NCBI RefSeq assembly: GCF_035989885.1
Contig: NZ_CP108518.1
Span: forward strand, 434,001 to 498,000
DNA length: 64,000 nt
Direction: 5' to 3'
Source: Streptomyces sp. NBC_01232
GTDB taxonomy: Bacteria > Actinomycetota > Actinomycetes > Streptomycetales > Streptomycetaceae
Shown: one piece after another, positions 57,897 to 64,000 of the stretch
Position numbering within the stretch: the first letter of the stretch is position 1
How the letters are laid out: every line of letters starts with the position of its first letter
Translations under genes and position numbers: made by a program
The notes under the pieces: model-generated
Databases searched by the model: none
What the model was told of the DNA's origin: nothing
What the model saw: the letters and a program-made list of their open reading frames with translations, nothing else

Positions 57897-58484
57897 ATGA
57901 CCGACCGCTCGTTCCTCTTCGTCCTCGGCAGCTCCCGGTCCGGCGGCAACACCGAGATCCTCGCGCGGGCGGCCGCCGAGCAGTTGCCCGCCGGGGTTCG
58001 ACAGAGGTGGATCGATCTGGAGGCGCTGTCGCTGCCGGACTTCCGGGACGGACGGCACGAGGCCGAGGGCTGGACGGCAGGGGAGAGCGAGGAGATCCTG
58101 CGCCGGGCCACGCTGGAGGCGACCGACCTGGTCATCGCCTCGCCCCTGTACTGGTACTCCCTCTCCGCGCACACGAAGCGGTACCTCGACTACTGGTCGG
58201 GCTGGCTGACGGTGCCCGGCTCGGACTTCAAGCAGCGGATGGCGGGCCGGACCCTGTGGGGGGTGACGGCCATGGCGGACCACGACGAGACCCGTGCCGC
58301 CGGGCTTGTGACCAGCCTTCATCACACCGCGGCCTACATGCGGATGCGGTTCGGCGGTGTACTGCTCGGCAACGGCTCACGGCCGGGCCAGGTCCGCGAC
58401 GACGAGCGGGCGAGGATCCGCGCCAAGACCTTCTTCGAGCAGGACGCCCCACTCGCCCGCTTCCCGCACGAGGAAACGGCCTGA
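57897..58484 (+). CDS. NAD(P)H-dependent FMN reductase-like flavoprotein
   Basis: A 195-aa flavodoxin-like NAD(P)H:FMN oxidoreductase (FMN_red). The FMN phosphate loop is VLGSSRSGGNTEILARAA near residues 10-27. ASPLYWYSLSAHTKRYLDYW provides the isoalloxazine-contacting part. ATG 57897 was chosen because ggag lies about 8 nt upstream; ATG 57891 is too close. The protein probably handles quinones, nitro compounds or similar electrophiles. A link to ferric-siderophore reduction is possible but unsupported, since its promoter is of MerR type and has no iron box. Confidence 0.85.
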   Translation: MTDRSFLFVLGSSRSGGNTEILARAAAEQLPAGVRQRWIDLEALSLPDFRDGRHEAEGWTAGESEEILRRATLEATDLVIASPLYWYSLSAHTKRYLDYWSGWLTVPGSDFKQRMAGRTLWGVTAMADHDETRAAGLVTSLHHTAAYMRMRFGGVLLGNGSRPGQVRDDERARIRAKTFFEQDAPLARFPHEETA

Positions 58485-58489
58485 GACGG

Positions 58490-59026
58490 TCATTCCTCCA
58501 GGCGGGAGAGCCAGCCGGTGAGCAGCGTTTCGAGCGCCGCGGCCTCCTCGGGCGTCACGAGGTCCAGGAGGCGGCGTTCGTTGCGCATGTGGTCGGTGAA
58601 CGCCCGGTCGACGAGGTCGCGCCCGGCTGTGGTGAGGGCGACGATCCGGCCGCGCTGATCGTCGTCGGAGCGTCGGCGGGTGACGAGCCCGGCCCGTTCC
58701 AGGCGGTCGATCCGCTTCGTCATGGCACCCGTGGTGACCATGGTGTGCGCGGCGAGCTCGCCCGGTGCCCGTTCGAAGGGCTCGCCCGCGCGGCGCAGTG
58801 CGCACAGGGCGTCGAACTCCCCTTCCCCGAGTCCGTAACGGTCGTAGACGAGGCGCAGTTCCGCGCCGAGCCGGTCGGCGAGGCGGTGCAGCCGGCCGAT
58901 CACGCCCTGCGGGGTGACGTCGAGGTCAGGCCTTTCGCGACGCCATTCGGCCTGGATCCGGGCCACCCGGTCCCGGGGCGGGTCCTGCGGTGGGTCGTGC
59001 TCGGCGGACGAGACAGTTGCTTCCAT
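58490..59026 (-). CDS. MarR-family transcriptional regulator
   Basis: A 178-aa MarR repressor. The winged helix covers YGLGEGEFDALCALRRAGEP, PGELAAHTMVTTGAMTKRID and RLERAGLVTRRRSDDDQRGR, a standard recognition helix and wing. The N-terminal segment PQGVIGRLHRLADRLGAELR helps dimerise. The start is uncertain: ATG 59026 is used, but a GTG about 22 codons further in (VARIQAEWRRERPDLD) is a plausible alternative. It is divergent from an EamA exporter whose ATG is only 20 nt away, and palindromes cover both start codons. It very probably represses both genes. Confidence 0.88.
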   Translation of the reverse strand: MEATVSSAEHDPPQDPPRDRVARIQAEWRRERPDLDVTPQGVIGRLHRLADRLGAELRLVYDRYGLGEGEFDALCALRRAGEPFERAPGELAAHTMVTTGAMTKRIDRLERAGLVTRRRSDDDQRGRIVALTTAGRDLVDRAFTDHMRNERRLLDLVTPEEAAALETLLTGWLSRLEE

Positions 59027-59052
59027 GGAAGCTACATTACCTTCCATGGAAG
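59020..59052. promoter_or_regulatory. Paired MarR operator sites over both start codons
   Basis: The palindrome CTTCCATGGAAG occurs twice (59020-59031 and 59041-59052), 21 bp apart centre to centre. Extended flanks TTGC and GCAA make the whole unit symmetrical. The ATG inside the first copy, read in reverse, starts the MarR gene; the ATG inside the second starts the EamA gene. Confidence 0.75.
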
Positions 59053-59981
59053 CAAATGCGCGCTGGGTGGCGCTCACCGCAGTGGCGCCGGTGGCCTGGG
59101 GGGCCAACTACTTCGTCACCCATGAGTTCCTGCCGGCCGGACACCCGCTGTACGGGGCCGCCCTGCGGGCGCTGCCGGCCGGCCTGGTGCTGCTGGCGTT
59201 CTGCCGTCAGCGGCCGCGCGGCGCATGGTGGGGCCGGTCCGCCGTGCTCGGGCTGCTCAACGTCAGCGTGTTCTTCGTCCTCGTCTTCGCCGCCTCCCAG
59301 CTGCTCCCGACGAGCGTGGCCTCCACCGTCATGGCGGCCTCCCCCTTGGTCATGATGCTCGCCGCCCGGTTCCTGGTGTCCGAGCGGCCCGGCGCCGCCC
59401 ACCTGGGAGGCGCCGTGATCGGGCTGGGCGGGGTGTGTCTCATGCTGCTCGGGGGCGCCGGCGGGATCAGCGTGCCGGGCGTCCTGGCCTCGGCCGCGGC
59501 GGTGCTCGTGTCGTCGTTCGGCCACATCCTGGCCAAGCGGTGGAACACCGGCGTCGCGGGTGCCGGTGTGCTCGCCTCGACCGCCTGGCAGCTCACCGCC
59601 GGGGGCCTGCTCCTGCTGCCGGTCGCCGTCGCCGTGGAGGGCGCCCCGCCGGCGGTGTCCCCGTCGGCCTTCCTCGCGTTCTGTTACGTCGGCTTGGTCG
59701 CCACCGCACTGGCCTTCGCCGCCTGGTTCGCCGGCCTTGCCCGGCTGCCCGCCGGGACGGTCGGTCTGATAGGGCTGCTCAACCCGGTCACGGGGGTCCT
59801 GCTCGGGACGGCGGTCGCCGGCGAGGTACTGACGGGCCGACAGCTGTGCGGACTGGCGCTGGTACTGGCCGGGGTCGCTCTGGGCCGCCCGCGGGGGCGC
59901 GCCGGAGCCCCCGGACCGATCGGGGCCCGGGGACATCCGGCGTCGCAGGCCGGGTGGGGTGTCAGGTCACGATGGCGGTGA
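59046..59981 (+). CDS. EamA-family (DMT) transporter
   Basis: A 311-aa drug/metabolite transporter of the EamA type, with ten predicted helices in two repeats. The first repeat starts [20 protein letters not shown] and includes [20 protein letters not shown]. The second includes [20 protein letters not shown] followed by [20 protein letters not shown], the usual signatures. The polar C-terminal tail overlaps the convergent darcynin stop by 20 nt. Control by the adjacent MarR regulator is expected, so it probably exports the effector of that regulator. The substrate is unknown. The first ATG lies within an operator palindrome, which suggests a very short or absent leader. Confidence 0.88.
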   Translation: MEANARWVALTAVAPVAWGANYFVTHEFLPAGHPLYGAALRALPAGLVLLAFCRQRPRGAWWGRSAVLGLLNVSVFFVLVFAASQLLPTSVASTVMAASPLVMMLAARFLVSERPGAAHLGGAVIGLGGVCLMLLGGAGGISVPGVLASAAAVLVSSFGHILAKRWNTGVAGAGVLASTAWQLTAGGLLLLPVAVAVEGAPPAVSPSAFLAFCYVGLVATALAFAAWFAGLARLPAGTVGLIGLLNPVTGVLLGTAVAGEVLTGRQLCGLALVLAGVALGRPRGRAGAPGPIGARGHPASQAGWGVRSRWR

Positions 59982-60327
59982 CGGGCTCGAGGCCGTAGGT
60001 GCGGGCGTAGCCGTTCTCGGTGCCGACCAGCAGGTCGACGACCGTGAAGTAGCGGTCCCAGAAGGGCGTTTCGCGCAGCACGTCGATGAGGAGCTGGTAG
60101 GCGTCGTGGTCGTCGGCCTCCCAGACCCAGACGTCGGTGACGCGCGTGGAGTAGAACTCCGTGTCGTAGAAGCGCGAACGGACGCCGGTCGTCCTGGCCT
60201 TGACCGCGGGGACGACCTCGGTGGCGAAGGCGTTCACGCGCTCCTGGGGGGTCATGGCGAGCCACTCGGGCATGGTCTTGATCAGCATGAACGCCGTGAC
60301 CGGCGATGTGCTCCGCTCAGCGGGCAT
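59962..60327 (-). CDS. Darcynin-family protein
   Basis: A 121-aa soluble protein of the darcynin family. Recognisable segments are [60 protein letters not shown] and the closing [15 protein letters not shown]. The fold is probably a dimeric alpha-beta barrel, and the biochemical role is unknown. Its start overlaps the NmrA-like gene stop by 11 nt, so the two are co-translated. This pairing with an NmrA-like oxidoreductase and a divergent LysR regulator suggests a small metabolic or stress operon. Confidence 0.88.
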   Translation of the reverse strand: MPAERSTSPVTAFMLIKTMPEWLAMTPQERVNAFATEVVPAVKARTTGVRSRFYDTEFYSTRVTDVWVWEADDHDAYQLLIDVLRETPFWDRYFTVVDLLVGTENGYARTYGLEPVTAIVT

Positions 60328-61231
60328 GACGGGTTCCTTCCGAGAGGACTGCGGGTGCCAGGGTCCGGGCGCACCACTGCTGGAAAGTGGTGGGGGACGC
60401 GGTGGCCGGGGTGCGGGTGACCCCGGCGTCGAGGCCCTCGTTCTTGGCCCTTTTCATGTCGACGACGCCTTGGGCGAACTCCTTGTCGAGGCGGTGGCCG
60501 AGGAGTTCGGTGTACAGCTCCTCCAGCGGCCGGCGTTCGTAGCGGACGGGGCGGCCGAGTTGTTCGGTCATGATGCGGGCCAGGCCGTCAGGGGAAAGGT
60601 CCTGGGGTCCGAGAACGGGGACGCTTTCGTTGCCCGACCATGTACGGCTGCGCAACAGGTCTGCGGCGACGGCCGCGATGTCGGCGACGGCGGCCCGGGG
60701 GGCCTTGAGGCCGGCGTCGACGGCGTCGGTGAAGACGCCCGTCTCCCGGATCGACCCGGCGTCCTCGAGGAGGTTCTCGAAGAAGGACGGGCAGGCCAGG
60801 GCGCGGTAGGCCACACCGGTGCCGGCGATGAGGTCGTCCATGGCGAGGGAGGCGGTGACGAGGCCGGCGCGGTGGGCGAGCGAGGTGCCGCGGCCGAGCG
60901 CGGAGACTCCGACGACGTGTCCGACGCCGTGGGCGACGAAGGCCTTGGCGGCGGGCCGGGTGAAGCCGCAGTAGGCGTCCTCGGGAGGCAGGGACGCGTC
61001 CGGGGGCACGAGCCAGAACACTGCGTCGGCGCCCTCGCATGCGCGGTCGACGACCTCGGCGTCGCCGTGCGAGCCGGTGATCACCTCGACGCGGTCGCGC
61101 ACCGCGTCGGGCAGCCGGGCGGGGTCGCGTACGACCACGCGTAGTTGCTCGCCGTGGGCGGGGGCGGACTCCAGGAGCAGGGACAGCAGATGGCTGCCGA
61201 TGCTCCCGGTGGGAGCGGTGATGACGATCAT
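60317..61231 (-). CDS. NmrA-like NAD(P)-binding protein
   Basis: A 304-aa Rossmann-fold protein of the NmrA/atypical SDR class. The dinucleotide loop is [20 protein letters not shown], followed by [11 protein letters not shown] and [16 protein letters not shown]. It lacks the YxxxK pair of true SDRs at the usual place, so it could be a redox sensor or a quinone/sugar oxidoreductase. The C-terminal part ([33 protein letters not shown]) matches the substrate lobe of the class. ATG 61231 is the natural start before the glycine loop. It is divergent from a LysR gene, its likely regulator. Confidence 0.88.
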   Translation of the reverse strand: MIVITAPTGSIGSHLLSLLLESAPAHGEQLRVVVRDPARLPDAVRDRVEVITGSHGDAEVVDRACEGADAVFWLVPPDASLPPEDAYCGFTRPAAKAFVAHGVGHVVGVSALGRGTSLAHRAGLVTASLAMDDLIAGTGVAYRALACPSFFENLLEDAGSIRETGVFTDAVDAGLKAPRAAVADIAAVAADLLRSRTWSGNESVPVLGPQDLSPDGLARIMTEQLGRPVRYERRPLEELYTELLGHRLDKEFAQGVVDMKRAKNEGLDAGVTRTPATASPTTFQQWCARTLAPAVLSEGTRHAR

Positions 61232-61343
61232 GGAAACCTCAGGGTCGTGACGGATCGGGACGACCCTCATCCTGTGGAGGACCGAGATGTTGCCACAATG
61301 GGAACTCCAGCAAGGAATCATTGCCTGAAATGGAATTACTCCC

Positions 61344-62291
61344 ATGAGCAGCAGCGCAGGGCCCGTCATCGATGCCAATCTCGCCGTCGCGCTGGACGCT
61401 TTGCTGACCGAGCAGAGCGTCACTCGCGCCGCCGCCCGCTTGCACACGTCGCCTGCGGCCATGAGCCGCACCCTCGCCCGGCTGCGGCGCATCCTCCAGG
61501 ACCCCCTGCTGGTCCGGGCCGGCCAGGCCATGGTCCCCACTCCCCGCGCCAGGGCCCTGCGTGAGGAAACGGCCGCGGTGGTACACCGGTTGGAGGTGCT
61601 GCTGGCCCCCGGCGCCGGCGTCGATCCCGCGCTCCTGCGCAGCACCTTCACCCTCCAGGCGGCCGACCTGGTGGGCGCGGCGCTGGCCCCGGGCATGGCG
61701 CGGCTGTCCCGGCAGGAGGCACCGGGGATTTCGTTGAGGTTCCGGTCCGAGGAACTGGAAGCCGGATCGGCACTGCGCGACGGCCGGATCGATCTGGAGG
61801 TCGGCGCCATCGACCACGTGGACCCCGAGACCCGGATCGAGGAGCTGGTCACCCTTCGGATGGCGGCGGCCGTCCGGCCCGGCCACCCGCTCGCCGAAGG
61901 GGCCCTGACCCCCGACCGGCTCGCCGCCGCAGATCATGTGGCGGTGAGCCGCCGCGGCCGGTTCACCGGTCCCCTGGACGCCGCGCTGGCCGAACGGAAC
62001 CTCCGCCGGCGCGTCGCTGTCGTACTGCCCAGCCACCTGGCCGCGATGAATCTCGCCGCTTCCAGCGACATCGTCTGCCTTGTCCCCACCGCACTCCCCG
62101 GCGATGCCCCCTCCCCCGTCACGGACACCGCCACCGCCCTGGGACTCCGCCTCCTCGACATCCCCGTGCCCCTGCCGCCACTGGCGATCGGCATGGCGTG
62201 GCACCCCCGCCACGCCGCTGACGGAGGCCACCACTGGCTCCGCAACGCCGTTCGCCGGACGCTTCGCGCACCCGGCGCAACGACGGCCTGA
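61344..62291 (+). CDS. LysR-family transcriptional regulator
   Basis: A 315-aa LysR regulator. The HTH reads LAVALDALLTEQSVTRAAAR, LHTSPAAMSRTLARLRRILQ, DPLLVRAG at residues 13-60. The effector domain follows a linker helix, with RSEELEAGSALRDGRIDLEV and later SDIVCLVPTALPGD. The gene is divergent from the NmrA-like/darcynin pair across 112 bp. That gap holds short imperfect dyads such as CATT-N6-AATG, but no single convincing T-N11-A site could be fixed. It probably regulates that pair. Confidence 0.9.
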   Translation: MSSSAGPVIDANLAVALDALLTEQSVTRAAARLHTSPAAMSRTLARLRRILQDPLLVRAGQAMVPTPRARALREETAAVVHRLEVLLAPGAGVDPALLRSTFTLQAADLVGAALAPGMARLSRQEAPGISLRFRSEELEAGSALRDGRIDLEVGAIDHVDPETRIEELVTLRMAAAVRPGHPLAEGALTPDRLAAADHVAVSRRGRFTGPLDAALAERNLRRRVAVVLPSHLAAMNLAASSDIVCLVPTALPGDAPSPVTDTATALGLRLLDIPVPLPPLAIGMAWHPRHAADGGHHWLRNAVRRTLRAPGATTA

Positions 62292-62390
62292 CGGTGGTGT
62301 GCGCAGGCCGACGGCGCACGCACGCAGGGAGCACCGGCCGGGTCGGCGGCGCGTCCGGCCGGCGGAGACCGGGCTCCGCCGGGCCCCCTC

Positions 62391-63167
62391 CTACGCCGAC
62401 CTGTCCAGCGAGCTCCGCACGTACGCGCCCGGCGTCTGCCCGAAGTGGCGGCGGAAGGCCAGGATGTAGCCGTTGGTACTGACGAACCCCACCCGGGCGG
62501 CGACGGCGCTGACCAACTGGCCCTGTTCCAGCAGGCTCAGCGAGTGGTTGAGCCGGAGCCGGGTGCGCCACTCGGAGAAGGCCATCCCGGTCTCCGCACG
62601 GAAGGCCCGGCGCAGGCTGGTCGAGCTCGTGTAGAGGTTCTCCGCCCACTCCGTCGCGGTACGCGGGTCGCTCGGGGTCCGCGCCAGCTCCCGCGCCACG
62701 GCGCCGGCGGTGTGGCTCGTGGGCTGGGGCAGCGGCAGGCAGTTGCGGTGTCCGGCGGACAGGGCGGCGAACACCTCCGGGTCGTCGTCCTCGGCGCGGG
62801 TGCTGCGCATCCGGCCGAGGATCAGCCGGCGCTGGGCATCGGTGATGTTGATCGGGGTGACGTCCTCGTACGGCAGCTGGAACAGCTCCGCGTCGAAGGC
62901 CTCGACCGCGATGACGGAGTCCGCACCGAACCGTGCGCTGTGCGCGATGCCCGCCGGTATCCACAGCGCCACCGAGGCGGACAACTCGTAGTCCCGGCCG
63001 AGGGCGCTGACCACGATCCGGCCGATCGGTACGTGCAGGAACTGGTGGAACTCGTGGACGTGCAAAGGGTGTCCGCCCTCGGCGATGAAGTCGTCATCGG
63101 CCACGATCACGGCGTCCGCCCGGGTCTCCCCCTCGTCGCGCACGGTGCGCAGTTCGGCCTCGGCCAC
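62391..63167 (-). CDS. AraC-family transcriptional regulator with cupin sensor
   Basis: A 258-aa AraC/XylS activator. The N-terminal cupin-like sensor has DDDFIAEGGHPLHVHEFHQF and ASVALWIPAGIAHSARFGAD. The C-terminal pair of HTH motifs is SSTSLRRAFRAETGMAFSEW and GFVSTNGYILAFRRHFGQTP. The GTG start (VAEAELRTVRDEGE) has a strong gggggagga site upstream. The gene is divergent from the FecCD permease with an iron box in the shared gap. AraC proteins that sense ferric siderophores are known beside uptake genes, so this may be a siderophore-responsive activator of import. A role in another pathway is equally possible. Confidence 0.9.
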   Translation of the reverse strand: MAEAELRTVRDEGETRADAVIVADDDFIAEGGHPLHVHEFHQFLHVPIGRIVVSALGRDYELSASVALWIPAGIAHSARFGADSVIAVEAFDAELFQLPYEDVTPINITDAQRRLILGRMRSTRAEDDDPEVFAALSAGHRNCLPLPQPTSHTAGAVARELARTPSDPRTATEWAENLYTSSTSLRRAFRAETGMAFSEWRTRLRLNHSLSLLEQGQLVSAVAARVGFVSTNGYILAFRRHFGQTPGAYVRSSLDRSA

Positions 63168-63249
63168 AACGTCCTCCCCCTGCCGCAGGGGCCGTGTTCC
63201 TGACCCCTGATTGTGAGCGGTTCGCCTCCGGCATTGGACCGGACCCCGC

Positions 63250-63268
63250 GTTGGTAAGGCTATCCTAA
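63250..63268. promoter_or_regulatory. Iron box 8
   Basis: GTTGGTAAGGCTATCCTAA matches the consensus at 15 of 19 positions, weaker than the other boxes. It lies 37 bp before the FecCD permease start and should repress uptake when iron is plentiful. Confidence 0.75.
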
Positions 63269-63305
63269 CTTCGAGCTTGAGCAGGTGAGGAGTACCCGAA
63301 GACCC

Positions 63306-64000
63306 ATGAAGCAATCGGCTTCGCCGGCCGCACCGAAGATCCCCCCGACGCCCGCGAGGCCCCGTTTCTCGCGTGCCACGGTGGTCGTGGTGCTCGCCGG
63401 CCTGATGCTGGCCACCGTGACCGTCGCGAGCGTCGGCCTCGGCGCGCGTGACATATCGCCGCTGGAGATCCTGCGGATCGTGCTGCACCCCGGCGCGGAG
63501 GGCTACAACGGCGATGTCCTGTGGACCGAGCGGATACCCCGCACCCTGCTGGGCCTGACCGTCGGGGCCTCCCTGGGCGCCTCCGGGCTCATCATGCAGG
63601 CACTGACGATGAACCCGCTCGCGGAGCCGGGGGTCCTGGGCGTGGAGCAGGGCGCGGCGGTGTTCGTCGTGCTCGGGATCCTCTTCCTCGACGCTTCGAG
63701 CGTGCAGGGCTACTTCTGGATGGCGCTGACCGGCTCGGCCGTGACGGCCGTCCTCGTCTTCCTCATCGGCACCCGCACCAACGCGGGCAGCAGTACGATC
63801 GGCCTCGTCCTCGCGGGCGTCGCCGTCGCCGCGGTGATGTCCTCCCTGATCACCCTGCTCGTGGTGCGCGACGAGGCCGTCTACGCCCACCTGCGCTTCT
63901 GGTCGGTGGGCCAGCTCACCGGCCGCGGCCAATTCCTGTTCCAGGTACTCCCGTTCGCGCTCAGCGGCCTGGTGCTGGCGCTGCCGTTCGGGCGCACCCT
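63306..64000 (+). CDS. FecCD-family ferric-siderophore ABC permease (3' end cut)
   Basis: The first 231 residues of an inner-membrane permease of the FepD/FecCD family; the C-terminus lies outside the window. Features are the first helix region VVVVLAGLMLATVTVASVGL, the RIPRTLLGLTVGASLGASGL segment, then MQALTMNPLAEPGVLGVEQG, the near-universal family signature. GLVLAGVAVAAVMSSLITLL and WSVGQLTGRG follow. The ATG is preceded by gaggagt. An iron box and the nearby siderophore cluster point to import of the ferric siderophore made here or a related one. Partner permease, ATPase and binding protein are expected to the right. Confidence 0.95.
   Translation, partial: MKQSASPAAPKIPPTPARPRFSRATVVVVLAGLMLATVTVASVGLGARDISPLEILRIVLHPGAEGYNGDVLWTERIPRTLLGLTVGASLGASGLIMQALTMNPLAEPGVLGVEQGAAVFVVLGILFLDASSVQGYFWMALTGSAVTAVLVFLIGTRTNAGSSTIGLVLAGVAVAAVMSSLITLLVVRDEAVYAHLRFWSVGQLTGRGQFLFQVLPFALSGLVLALPFGRT

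Overview
The window is high-GC actinobacterial DNA, almost certainly from Streptomyces or a close relative. The evidence is strong third-position GC bias, frequent GTG starts, a Streptomyces subtilisin inhibitor gene, a gamma-butyrolactone-receptor-like regulator, and DmdR/IdeR-type iron boxes. No rRNA, tRNA, CRISPR array, insertion sequence or origin was recognised.

Left arm (1-20 kb): ordinary chromosomal genes, mostly on the minus strand. They include a truncated MFS exporter, an MBL-fold hydrolase, a DinB-like protein and an epoxide hydrolase divergent from an orphan ScbR-like receptor. Acetyltransferases, a YfcE-type phosphoesterase, YnfA, several hypotheticals, a TPR protein and an alpha/beta hydrolase with a divergent TetR gene and a clear operator follow. 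Next is a two-gene operon joining a cellulose-synthase-like glycosyltransferase to a very unusual acyltransferase-SGNH-GH16 triple fusion (14.7-19.5 kb), then the protease inhibitor gene.

Core (20.4-57 kb): an iron-repressed gene cluster for a mixed catecholate-hydroxamate peptide siderophore. 2,3-dihydroxybenzoate (DHB) is made by DhbC, DhbB and DhbA, activated by DhbE and loaded onto a free-standing aryl carrier protein. Two NRPS proteins (4761 and 2392 aa) carry six modules. Reading the specificity positions gives DHB-Gly-(basic)-Ser-D-Ser-(basic)-N5-hydroxyornithine, released by a terminal thioesterase. An ornithine N5-monooxygenase supplies the hydroxamate precursor. An MbtH protein and a PPTase support the NRPS. 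An EntS-like pump exports the product. A dedicated acetylglutamate kinase and an iron-boxed GNAT that may be an N-acetylglutamate synthase suggest that the cluster boosts its own ornithine/arginine supply. Odd parts are an isochorismatase homologue lacking both catalytic residues, a free-standing condensation domain with a broken active site, an iron-boxed secreted esterase, an iron-boxed HTH protein, and a module that appears to have lost its epimerase.

Right arm (57-64 kb): a DoxX protein, a MerR regulator divergent from an FMN reductase, a MarR regulator divergent from an EamA exporter, a darcynin/NmrA-like pair divergent from a LysR regulator, and an AraC regulator divergent from an iron-boxed FecCD permease cut by the window edge. 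That permease suggests siderophore uptake genes continue beyond the window.

Eight iron boxes punctuate the region from 20.4 to 63.3 kb, so most of the right two-thirds should respond to a DmdR/IdeR-type repressor as one regulon.
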